A stretch of 64,000 nucleotides of DNA from Phlegmacium glaucopus (taxonomy: Eukaryota > Basidiomycota > Agaricomycetes > Agaricales > Cortinariaceae). Where the stretch lies: positions 236,804 through 300,803 of the forward strand of contig MU130626.1 of NCBI GenBank assembly GCA_015039465.1. The letters run 5' to 3'. Under the pieces are notes generated by a model. That model was given only the letters and a program-made list of their open reading frames with translations. It ran no database searches and was not told where the DNA came from. Shown here piece by piece: positions 24,944 through 34,062 of the stretch. Numbering within the stretch: the stretch's first letter is position 1; every line of letters starts with the position of its first letter. The translations under genes were made by a program, and so were the position numbers.

Positions 24944-25808
24944 ATCTGAAACATAATGTAGCATACTTCTGTACTGTTCCACACTGTTGTGTACCTTAAG
25001 GTTGATTGTTTATACTTGTGAGGGCAACCTACATATAAGAGGAGATGGGACTCTAGGGAGAGTAGACAGTCTATGAAGACTAGGTAACAATAGCAAGAAG
25101 CTAGTAAAGTAGGGGGTTCCAGTTAATAATGAGATAAGGACAGTAATTACTGACTACTACTTGAAATAAGGTGGTAGCCAAACAGTAGCAAATAAGTATG
25201 TAAGCAAGTCGAAATGAGGATAAAATATAAACAGTAAATATGGTATATACCTGAGAGGTGTCCTCTTACAATACTGCTCAGTACCTCAAGGTTAATTATT
25301 CACACTGTTCAGTATCTTAAGGCCTGTCATTCATATCACATATTAGTTCAGCTTGCATTTGTATTACTACTAGTATTACTATTACTACATAATAGCTGAA
25401 ATCATATAATAATATTATTAATAAGTGAAATTCATGATTTTCTGAAACTTGAATAAGATTTATTATGTAAACTAAACAGATAAAAAATATGAAGCTTCTG
25501 CAAGAGTGAGTAAAACAATTATCTATTCTTGTAATGTCTTCATGAAAATCTGCATGCCACAGAGACAAACAGTGAAGAATGTTGTTATTACTAATCAGAG
25601 CATGTGAGTAGGTCACATGTTGGTTGAACTTTTGTCAACATTAAGTTTTTTTTTGCTCCACCCACAACCAGTTCTCCTCCAATCCTCGATGCACTGCTCT
25701 AGCTACCACTAAGGTGAGTAACTCTCTGCTCACAAGTACCCTGCTCACCTGAATCTTATCTGCTAGGCCTATCCTATGCTTGGGTTGCAAGCTGAATCAG
25801 CCAATAGT

Positions 25809-25846
25809 GCCTGTCATTGTTGTTGTCAACAACAACAATGACAGGC
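25809..25846. repeat. 38-bp near-perfect palindrome
   Basis: The left arm GCCTGTCATTGTTGTTGT is followed by CA and then the exact reverse complement arm. It ends five bases before the start of LTR copy B at 25,851, in the host DNA next to its CATTA duplication. Confidence 0.8.
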
Positions 25847-25850
25847 ATTA

Positions 25851-26947
25851 TGTTAGGGCAACTGTGGTGCTGAGTTAGTCAGACTAGCAGGGGATCCAAA
25901 GTTAGTAGTATTATAAGTAATAGGTTACATCAACTCACCTAGCAGGGAGTTGTTACATTCCGTCATATGTTACTCCGGTCCGACTCCGTCGGAGTTGTCT
26001 CCAGTAGTCCGTACTCCATTCCAGTACTTTCCCTTGCCTCCGGATTTACTCCTTCTATGTCCAACTCCGAGACTTCTCCGTATCATTCCGGCTCTTCCGA
26101 CGTTACTCCAAACTCATTTCCACATCTTCGTCACAACCACTATTTCTTTGTCATCACTTTCCCACCATCAGTCAGCACACCAGCTATGGATTATTCACCC
26201 CAAGAATGCAGGACCTTCCGGGAGCAGAACGCAGCATTTATATTTATATTTTATATTTCGGTTGCTATTCCTTTTATATTTAAGTACTCGAAACTTGTAT
26301 GTTTTCCTCAGTTCGAATATCGACTTAGTTTCCCACTCTTGGTCTTCCTCTAAGTTCTTTGCAACTTCCGGTTCCGCTCCGCTCCGTCTTACTCCGAAAT
26401 CTAGGACACGAAGGTTCTGGGTAGCACAGCACATAAGCTGAGGCTAAGTCCTATCCTTTCCGTGACTCCGTTCCGTGACTCCGTCTGTTACTCCGTCCGA
26501 AACTCCGGAACAGAGTTCTCGAACTTAACAGGAGTCCAAAGAGGAAATGGTAGGGATCCCTGCTAGGATGGAGGGGTATTTAAGTACTGATATAGACATA
26601 ACGGAGATATGTAAATAAATAAAGATATGGTGTGATAAATAAAGATAATAAAAATGGTGTCATGTAAAGATAAAATAAAATAAAAAAATAAGAAGTTGAA
26701 TCAGGATTGGGAGTTGGACCAGGACCAATTGAGATTTGGGGGTTGAACTGGGACTGATTGGGAGTTGGGAGTTGGATTGGTTGGTTTGGGTTTGGGTCAA
26801 GTTTGTCGGTGAGGTGGAATATACCAAGTCATGGTCAGGTGTAGATTTGGGAGTGGAATCGGGATCAGGTTTGGAGTCAGGACTGAGATTGGGTTCGGGC
26901 CTGATCAGGAGTCGGTAGTTGGGTTGGAAATCAGGTGTCCCCTAACA
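25851..26947 (+). mobile_element. Solo LTR, TGTTAGGG family (copy B), split by a second LTR
   Basis: The start TGTTAGGGCAACTG and end TCCCCTAACA match copy A. The 5-bp target duplication CATTA flanks both ends exactly. Removing the inserted 580-bp LTR and its GGAGT repeat leaves a 512-bp element with the family TATTTAAGTA box and the CTAGCAG palindrome. Confidence 0.75.
25951..26530. mobile_element. Solo LTR of a second family nested in LTR copy B
   Basis: A 580-bp insert begins TGTTACATTCCG and ends GAACTTAACA, so it has TG..CA ends with a TGTTA/TAACA inverted repeat. GGAGT flanks it directly on both sides (25,946-25,950 and 26,531-26,535), a perfect 5-bp target duplication as made by an LTR-retrotransposon integrase. 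The 3' part has tandem CCGTGACTCCGT words. Frames within it are not genes. It is younger than the LTR it interrupts. Confidence 0.85.
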
Positions 26948-27037
26948 CATTAAGGTAAGTTTTTATCTAAAAGAATTATATTTAATGCTTGCTGATGAGT
27001 GTCCACCAGCTACACCATGTTGTTATATGCCCACCAC

Positions 27038-27489
27038 TGTTAGGGGATACCCAATTTTTGACTGAACCACCAACTCCCAATCAGGCCCGAACCCTTAATC
27101 CCAAACCAAACTCCCAATTCCTCTCCCAAATCTACACCCAACTGTGGCTCAATACATTCCACCTCATTGACAAAACTGACCAATTCAACTCCCAAACCTC
27201 AATCGGCCCAACTCCCAATCCTGATTCAACTTCTCATTTTATTGTTTTATTTTATCTTTACATGACACCATTTTTATTATCTTTATTATCACATCATTTC
27301 TTTATTTATTTACATATCTCTGTTATGTCCATATTAGTACTTAAATACCCCACCATCCTAGCAGGGATCCTTATCCTTTCCTCTTTGGATCCCCTGCTAG
27401 GTGAGTTGATATAACATGTTTACTTATAATATTATTAACTTTGAATCCCCTGCTAGTCTGACTAAGTCAGTACCACAGTTGCCCTAACA
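27038..27489 (-). mobile_element. Solo LTR, TGTTAGGG family (copy C), opposite orientation
   Basis: The element begins TGTTAGGGGATACCC and ends GTTGCCCTAACA, the family in reverse orientation. ACCAC flanks both ends as a 5-bp target duplication. It keeps the CTAGCAGGGATCC palindrome and the TACTTAAATA box (reverse of TATTTAAGTA). Length is 452 bp. Confidence 0.75.
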
Positions 27490-27769
27490 ACCACCCCTTG
27501 TTCTTGCTGCCATGTCACTCCTATGCCCAAAATTTTGAGCTGGGATGCTCTTTGCACAAATGATGACCCCCTAGCCCCTCATTCTCACATACCACAACTC
27601 CTGATCTCTCAATATCAACCCCTAGCCCCCCATTTTTGTGAATGACAGCTCTGACCCCTCAATTTCAACAGAGGCATCACACTCAGCTATCAATTTTGGT
27701 ACCTAATCCTTTGTATCTGCTATCAGTGCCCCTCTTGTTCAACCCCAGGCTCTTGTTTTTGAAACAGTG

Positions 27770-28171
27770 TGTTACAACTTTGAACGGTTCAGATGGTTCT
27801 GACCGTAAACAGTCGTATAAGAAGGTTTCATCGTTTTGATGAGCTCTAAAGAATACCAAGAGTATAGTCTCAAGGAATCATCTTTAAGAGTTTGAGGAAG
27901 TTTAAGAAGTAAAGTAATCAAGTACAATTCTCAAGAATTAGCTAAAGAATACATGTGGTGTAAATACAGTATTTATAGTAAATAAGAGAGTTGTGCATAA
28001 GGTGAGTCGTCCACATGTAAGAAGTGTTGCATAGGTAAAAATAGATGAAACAATGAAAGGAATGAGGTGAACATGTGTAAATGGAAATGAAAAGTAAATG
28101 TAAGGTGTATGTAGGTGAAACCACATCATGTTCGGTGGAGTTTAGGAAAAGAAAAATGATTGTTCATAACA
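27770..28171. mobile_element. Solo LTR of a third family
   Basis: A 402-bp unit begins TGTTACAACTTTG and ends GTTCATAACA, giving a TGTTA/TAACA inverted end. CAGTG is present exactly at 27,765-27,769 and 28,172-28,176 as a 5-bp target duplication. No coding sequence was found. Confidence 0.7.
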
Positions 28172-28439
28172 CAGTGACTTCTGAGCAGTTCCAAGTGGAA
28201 CAGCTCAGAACCCGGTCCAAGTAGTACCAAGCAGTACCAAGCAGTTCCTAGTCTGAGCTTGCCTCACAAAGAGTATTATATATTATTTAAAATTAAAGTA
28301 GTCATACGTAAGTTGATTATAATTCACATTTGAAAGGTGGCAACGGCTCACTGCCATTTGAATTTTGTATTTTGTTCAGGCTGCAAGGTGTGATCATGTG
28401 ACCACATGTGATGCACATTTTCAAATCAACAAACATTAG

Positions 28440-28660
28440 TAATACCTTCCATCACCACACCACCATCACACCACCATCATCACCACACACAACAACACAA
28501 CAACAATGGATGACAAGGAGGACGACCGAGGACCAACAACAACAACAACAGCCAAGGACATTGACCGCCAATGACCAACAACAACAATGGCTATGGCTAC
28601 AACTACAGCTACAATGATGACAACAACAATGATGACAGCTACCCCTCACCAGGGGTTTGG
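28440..28660. repeat. CAC/CAACAA microsatellite tract
   Basis: Runs of CACCAC, CAACAACAACAA and ACTACAGCTACAATGATGA. Frames on both strands are low-complexity artefacts. Confidence 0.8.
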
Positions 28661-29075
28661 TTTTTATTTTTATTTTTTATATTTCACTATTACTAACTAC
28701 AACCCTCAGTGTACAATGGCCACCACTACCATATCACCACCACCATCCTCCACCTCAACATGCTGCCACCACCCTAAAAAAACCCCCCCTTCACCAGGGG
28801 GATTTTTTACTTCAACGGACAACAGCACCCCCCTATAGATTTAGGGGGGTTTTTCTTTTCATTCCAACATATAATGACCACTACCCCCCTTTCTGAGGGT
28901 TTTCTTTTGATTTCAACATCTGATGACCGCTACCCCCCCTTCCAAAGGGTTTTTTTAAAAAAATTCTATTGAACATCAGCTACCCTTCCCTTGTGGGAGG
29001 GGTTTTTTTATTTCTTATTTTACTCTTATGTATGAACAATGACAAATGTAGGTACCCCCCGTTTTTTTTTATTTT
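28625..29075. repeat. Series of C-run / G-run / T-run hairpin units
   Basis: At least five consecutive units of about 60-100 bp each hold a C-run, a short loop, a G-run and a T-tract. An example is ACCCCCCCTTCCAAAGGG followed by seven T. Units are separated by an AACAT-TGATGACC-like spacer. This looks like a degenerate minisatellite of stem-loops. Confidence 0.6.
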
Positions 29076-29430
29076 ATTTAGTTTATCAGATTAAATAATA
29101 TATAATTGACTATGAATCATGGTACCCACTAGCTATAGGGTATAGTTGTTAGTATTGAATTGAAAGAATGAATATGTATATTACAAAAAATGAATAATAA
29201 ATAAAACAAAATAACTTAGTACAAATGTACTTACTTATTTACACTAATTTAAGTAAAAAATTAAAATTAATTCAAATTGAAAAGACATGCTTGGAATGTG
29301 CTTGGAATGTGCTTGGAATGACTTGGAATATGGTTGGAATCTGGTCAGAATCTGACTTATGCACAATTTAAATATTTTACTAAGACTGAGCTCAGACTCT
29401 GCTTGGACTTTGCTCAGAACTGCTCAGACA

Positions 29431-30152
29431 TAGTGTTTGGAAGTCTGGTCCAGTCTGGCTTTTTGGTATTTTTGGACAGCACTGGGACTGTTGGAATTTA
29501 TTGGACTCAGTGATTAAGTAGATGATAATATGATTAATGTTTGGCCAGCGTGGGTTGAGTGCCTTGCAAACGAGTGAGTAAAATGGTACAGTACTACTAC
29601 TACTCATATCCTATTGTGCTTAATAATCATTCCTAATCAGGAAGAGCTTTTATAATGCTCAAAAATATTCAACAGGGACTGCAACCAGTCCACTAAGCTT
29701 CTAGAAGGTCAAAAGACTGGACTGGACCGATTGGGACCGGTCCACATCAGTTTTTTGCAGTCCTGGACCAGACTTTTGACAAATACCGGTCACATTTTCA
29801 TGTATAACACCGAACAAATATGTAGATGTAATCTATGCCTTTAGAATAAGCCCAAGAACATTAAATTCCATTGGGAATTGACAATTTTATGATGATATTA
29901 TTTGTTTCCTACTATTTTGTGTACATTTTTACTGTTTTATTTTTTTCTCAGTGAATATTTGACCAATAAATATGGTCTTTATGTCGTTTTAAAGGGAAAA
30001 ATAAGGGCTACAAAACTACTGGTTTAGACTGGTCCTAGGACCGAAGACCGGTCTTTTTCCAGTCTTTGCTTCTCAAAAACCAAAAAACTGGACTGCTGGT
30101 CCAGTCGTTTTCCAGTCTTTTTCCAGTCCTGCAACTGGACTTCCAAACACTA
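29431..30152. mobile_element. hAT-like MITE, 722 bp
   Basis: Ends are TAGTGTTTGGAAGTC...GACTTCCAAACACTA, inverted to each other. The flanking octamers CTCAGACA (29,423-29,430) and CTCAGACT (30,153-30,160) agree at seven of eight positions, the 8-bp target duplication typical of hAT. Subterminal CCAGTC/GACTGG words are repeated at both ends. No transposase is encoded. Confidence 0.75.
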
Positions 30153-30214
30153 CTCAGACTCCACTTGGAACTGCTTGGAACTGCTTGGACTCACTTGGAC
30201 TCACTCAGAATGTG

Positions 30215-30671
30215 TGGGGGAGGGTAAAGTACTGAACCTGGTCCTGACTACATTCCACCACATCAATGAATCCAATTCCTTGCAACTCCCATTCCTCATT
30301 CAACCCAATTCTCCTCGTCCAGCCAATCAGTCCCAAACCCAACTCCCAACTCCCAATCAGCCCCAACTCACCACAACTCCCAATTGGCCCTGACCTGAAC
30401 CCAAATTCAACTTATGACTTTATCTTTATTATTTTATCTTTCATATGATACCATTTTATTATTTTATTCTCATACCATTTAGTTATTTATTTTCATATGT
30501 CCATTATGTGCATATCTGTACTTAAATACCTTCTCACCTTAGCAGGGATCCCTATCTTTTCCTTTTAGGATCCCCTGCTAGGTGAGTTAACTGTAGTTAT
30601 ACTTATAAATATACTATTAATTTAGGACCCCCTGCCAGCCTGACTAAGTTGGCACCACAGTTGCCCTAACA
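30215..30671 (-). mobile_element. Solo LTR, TGTTAGGG family (copy D), left end lost
   Basis: The right end GTTGCCCTAACA, the CTAGCAGGGATCC palindrome and the TACTTAAATA box match copy C. The expected left terminus is missing, replaced by CTTGGAACTG-type repeats, so the boundary is approximate. Confidence 0.6.
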
Positions 30672-31034
30672 ATACCCTACCCAAAACCCATGATAATCCC
30701 TACTGATCAACACAGTTCAGGTTTAAACAACAAACTACCAGCCCCATTAAGGAAACCCATGCCACACAGCAAATCTGCAGTCCGTCAAGCCTATCACACA
30801 AAACTCAAACTTCTAGCTAAAGAAGTCTGGACCAAATCACCAAGATATGACAAAACAAACCAATTAGATCCCTCACTCCCCTCCAACAAATTTGCAAAGC
30901 ACACACACCACATGAAACGAAGTCAGGCCAGTTTGTTATTCCAATTAAGATCAGGCCACGTACCGCTCAACACGCATCTCCATCAGATCCAAAAGATAGC
31001 ATCACCGATGTGCGCAAAATGCCACAGTCTTAGA
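30672..31034 (+). pseudogene. LINE (non-LTR retrotransposon) C-terminal ORF fragment, left part
   Basis: The frame reads SAVRQAYHTKLKLLAKEVW, then PSLPSNKFAKHTHHMKRSQA, then LLFQLRSGHVPLNTHLHQI and MCAKCHS. This is the typical end of fungal LINE ORF2 after the RNase H region, including the start of a CCHC-like zinc knuckle. It is 5'-truncated next to LTR copy D. The reading continues at 33,150 after the hAT-like insertion. Confidence 0.75.
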
Positions 31035-31488
31035 TAGTGTTACCAAAGTTTGGTTCGGTTCGGTTCTTCAACCTTTTTTGAAGAACCGAGAACCGAACCG
31101 AAGGGTTCCTCATTGAACTGAACCGGAACCAGAACCAGAACCGATAGTATCTGTGTGTTGAAAAATTGTGTAGTTTTCTACTCCATACAAACTTGGAATA
31201 CATAAGACATACTGCCGATGACTTACAGTTAGATGACCTTATCTATATTCAACATTTAAAGGACCTTTGAGCTGTTGTCACTTACTTGCCTGCAGTTTAC
31301 TTGTTCCAAAAAAAAAAGATAAATTTATTGATGATATTGTTGTTGTCGTAGGTACGATCCTCGTATCATCTGATGATCATCGAACAATTTAGTTCGTTTA
31401 ATGTTATATTAAATTAAATTTCCAAAAATAGTAGCCAAGTTGTCAAGCTTGGCCAAGATCTTGGCCTGTCTTGGCTGTCTTGGCCAAG

Positions 31489-32271
31489 NNNNNNNNNNNN
31501 NNNNNNNNNNNNNNNNNNNNNNNNNNNNNNNNNNNNNNNNNNNNNNNNNNNNNNNNNNNNNNNNNNNNNNNNNNNNNNNNNNNNNNNNNNNNNNNNNNNN
31601 NNNNNNNNNNNNNNNNNNNNNNNNNNNNNNNNNNNNNNNNNNNNNNNNNNNNNNNNNNNNNNNNNNNNNNNNNNNNNNNNNNNNNNNNNNNNNNNNNNNN
31701 NNNNNNNNNNNNNNNNNNNNNNNNNNNNNNNNNNNNNNNNNNNNNNNNNNNNNNNNNNNNNNNNNNNNNNNNNNNNNNNNNNNNNNNNNNNNNNNNNNNN
31801 NNNNNNNNNNNNNNNNNNNNNNNNNNNNNNNNNNNNNNNNNNNNNNNNNNNNNNNNNNNNNNNNNNNNNNNNNNNNNNNNNNNNNNNNNNNNNNNNNNNN
31901 NNNNNNNNNNNNNNNNNNNNNNNNNNNNNNNNNNNNNNNNNNNNNNNNNNNNNNNNNNNNNNNNNNNNNNNNNNNNNNNNNNNNNNNNNNNNNNNNNNNN
32001 NNNNNNNNNNNNNNNNNNNNNNNNNNNNNNNNNNNNNNNNNNNNNNNNNNNNNNNNNNNNNNNNNNNNNNNNNNNNNNNNNNNNNNNNNNNNNNNNNNNN
32101 NNNNNNNNNNNNNNNNNNNNNNNNNNNNNNNNNNNNNNNNNNNNNNNNNNNNNNNNNNNNNNNNNNNNNNNNNNNNNNNNNNNNNNNNNNNNNNNNNNNN
32201 NNNNNNNNNNNNNNNNNNNNNNNNNNNNNNNNNNNNNNNNNNNNNNNNNNNNNNNNNNNNNNNNNNNNNNN
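31489..32271. other. Assembly gap, 783 N
   Basis: Run of undetermined bases inside the second hAT-like element. Translations across it are meaningless. Confidence 1.
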
Positions 32272-32339
32272 AAAAAATTCCTTGGAAGGGGTAGTGTCCA
32301 TGTCCGTTATCGTTGTGCTAATTCTTGTTGTGATTATTG

Positions 32340-32670
32340 AGATGTTCCTCAGGACCAATGCCGCTATCGAAGTGTCAGTACTAAGAATTTCAAGTTCTGA
32401 TTAAAATGACAATATATACCTGAGCATCAGAACTTGTGGGGATCCAAATGCTCCTGCGCACAGGATTATTTCACATCGGGCACGAACCTTCCGATCAGGC
32501 GACTCTTTTTTAGTCGATCGAAGAAGAACTGAACGGGCCCTCAAAGCTTGATATTCACCTTCAGTTTGGATCTTGAAAGCGGTTGCATTTGTACAGATGT
32601 GTGGAGTAGCCTTGCGTTCATTGACAACATTCCGTGGTGAGAAGGCGCTAAACGTCGAGCTCCGATGTCC
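32340..32670 (-). pseudogene. Captured GMC oxidoreductase fragment with its intron
   Basis: The minus strand reads AFSPRNVVNERKATPHICTN, then ARSVLLRSTKK, then ARCEIILCAGAFGSPQVLML. A 56-bp GT..AG intron follows (32,419-32,364), after which the frame continues SGIGPEEH. AGAFGSPQVLMLSGIGP is the second signature of GMC (glucose-methanol-choline) oxidoreductases, FAD enzymes such as aryl-alcohol oxidase. Only about 90 codons are present, with no FAD-binding N-terminus and no catalytic His pair, so it is not functional. The sibling element at 23,101 lacks this piece exactly between GTGATTATTG and GTTGTTGTGCTTATC, so it was inserted or captured. The retained intron means it came from DNA, not from mRNA. 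Confidence 0.8.
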
Positions 32671-33149
32671 GTTGTTGTGCTTATCGTTGTCATCCCTGTG
32701 TGATTTCATAGTTATATTGTATTAATTAAATCAAGAAACTCACCAAAAATAACTTCCCTAGTGGGGAGTTGTTGGTGTTAGCATCGTTATCGCTGGTGTT
32801 GTTCGCGTTGCGTTGTTGTGACAGTTGTGTTTTGTTGATAGCTGAGAGTCAATGAGATTTTTAAAACTCCGACTCCCAAAATATGGGTTCTGGCGCTTGT
32901 CTGGCGCCTAACAATATTTTATAGATTTTAAACTCAATTCTGCACGGAAAAATTAGAAAAAAATATTGACAGAAAGTTCGGTTCGAACCGGTTCGAACCC
33001 GGTTCTCAGAAATTTAGAAATGTGAGAACCGAGAACCGAACCGACAGCCCAAAATCCCTGGACTGAACTGAACTGAACCTGAACCGACGGTTCGGTTCTT
33101 TCGGTTCTCGGTTCTTGCGTCGGTTCGGAACCGAACTTTGGCATCACTA

Positions 33150-33608
33150 GCCCGGCCCACAGACACAATGAAACGGTGATGCATTTCCTGATACAGTGTC
33201 CAGCCCATAACAACATGAGAAACAGACTATTTCAAGAAGCAGGAAGAGATGCAAGAAATATCAATAAACTTCTATCGATCCCAGCCCTTTTCCCACATCT
33301 ATTCAAGTTTATAGGACACAGTGGGTGATTCGACAACACTCAGGAAGCAATCATCACAGATGCACAACATTAGTCAACCGTCATCATATCAACTTAATCT
33401 ATATTACATCACCACATCATCTTATTGTTACGATCATTATTTCATGCGGATACCCCACTTTGAGTCATGCTACGCATCTCTCATAGCAGTTGATCAGTTT
33501 ACGGTCATCATGACCAAGTAGCACACCCCAGTAATTACATTTACAGTATATGTCTGGCTTGCCACAAAGGACAATAAACAAAGAAGAAAAAAAAAAAAGA
33601 AAAAAAAA
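33150..33608 (+). pseudogene. LINE C-terminal ORF fragment, right part, 3' UTR and A-tail
   Basis: The frame resumes SPAHRHNETVMHFLIQCPAH, then NKLLSIPALFPHLFKFIGHS and a stop at about 33,328. It completes the Cys-His knuckle (C..C..H..C) begun at 31,020. A 3' untranslated part follows, with AATAAA and an A-rich tail (33,580-33,608), the expected 3' end of a LINE inserted by target-primed reverse transcription. Confidence 0.75.
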
Positions 33609-33769
33609 CCCTACTGAGAGGAAAATAAGTTACAAGTTCACACCTATCTAATGGGGATGCAATTGCCCTGAGCATGTAGAAAGGCCTAATGTGTTGAGTT
33701 AGATAGGATCATACCATCCCTGTTCCTGTTTTTGATGGGAGTCACAGGTGGGACTGTGGTGGTGGCTGT

Positions 33770-33835
33770 GCATACACACCACTACCACTACCACCACTAC
33801 CACTACCACCACTACCACCACTACCACCACCCACA
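33770..33835. repeat. (CCACTA/CCACCA)n microsatellite
   Basis: About 65 bp of CCACTACCACTACCACCA type repeat. Flanking sequence up to 33,905 holds nothing else recognisable. Confidence 0.9.
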
Positions 33836-34062
33836 ATGATGTCACCCACCACCCTTTCAAGATCAAACAGCTAAGCCACCACATTGCACATGTATTCCTT
33901 ATTACCTAGAGTAATTCTACATAGCTATTCAGTTTTCAGTCAAAAGACAGTCCTAATGACTGCCACCGGGCCAGTGTTGCTTTTCTGTGCATTTATATTT
34001 TTAGATTAACATAAGGTTTATGATCAGCATGATAATTAGGTGACGAGGGGTGGAAAATAAAT

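Larger units (their letters stand above)
28172..30213. mobile_element. Possible DNA element with related inverted ends, containing a nested hAT
   Basis: The left end (CTTCTGAGCAGTTCCAAGTGG) resembles the reverse complement of the right end near 30,160-30,210 (ATTCTGAGTGAGTCCAAGTG). Both ends are full of CTTGGAA/TTCCAAG and CTCAGA/TCTGAG words. The inside holds low-complexity CAACAA and C-run/T-run sequence and a 722-bp hAT-like insertion. Termini are imprecise and no target duplication was found, so this is tentative. Confidence 0.3.
31035..33149. mobile_element. hAT-like non-autonomous element, copy 2, with captured gene piece
   Basis: The left end TAGTGTTACCAAAGTTTGGTT and right end GAACTTTGGCATCACTA match copy 1 at 23,101-24,943. 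Interior blocks such as CCATGTCCGTTAT, GATTTCATAGT and AGCTGAGAGTCAATGAG are shared. It interrupts the LINE ORF. It contains the run of N and, unlike copy 1, about 330 bp of GMC oxidoreductase sequence. No matching target duplication is evident. Confidence 0.65.

Noticed and set aside
25950..26441. A 163-codon plus-strand frame
   Set aside because: It lies wholly inside a solo LTR with perfect target duplication and has low-complexity Ser/Leu/Pro composition.
22553..27489. TGTTAGGG...CCCTAACA elements as MITEs or telomere-like repeats
   Set aside because: TG..CA ends, 5-bp duplications (CATTA, ACCAC) and a promoter-like box fit solo LTRs better. Single TTAGGG words are not telomeric arrays.
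28408..28896. Gln/Thr-rich and His/Cys-rich frames on both strands
   Set aside because: They are translations of CAACAA and CACCAC microsatellites.
31414..32358. Long open frames across the run of N on both strands
   Set aside because: They exist only because undetermined bases cannot encode stops.
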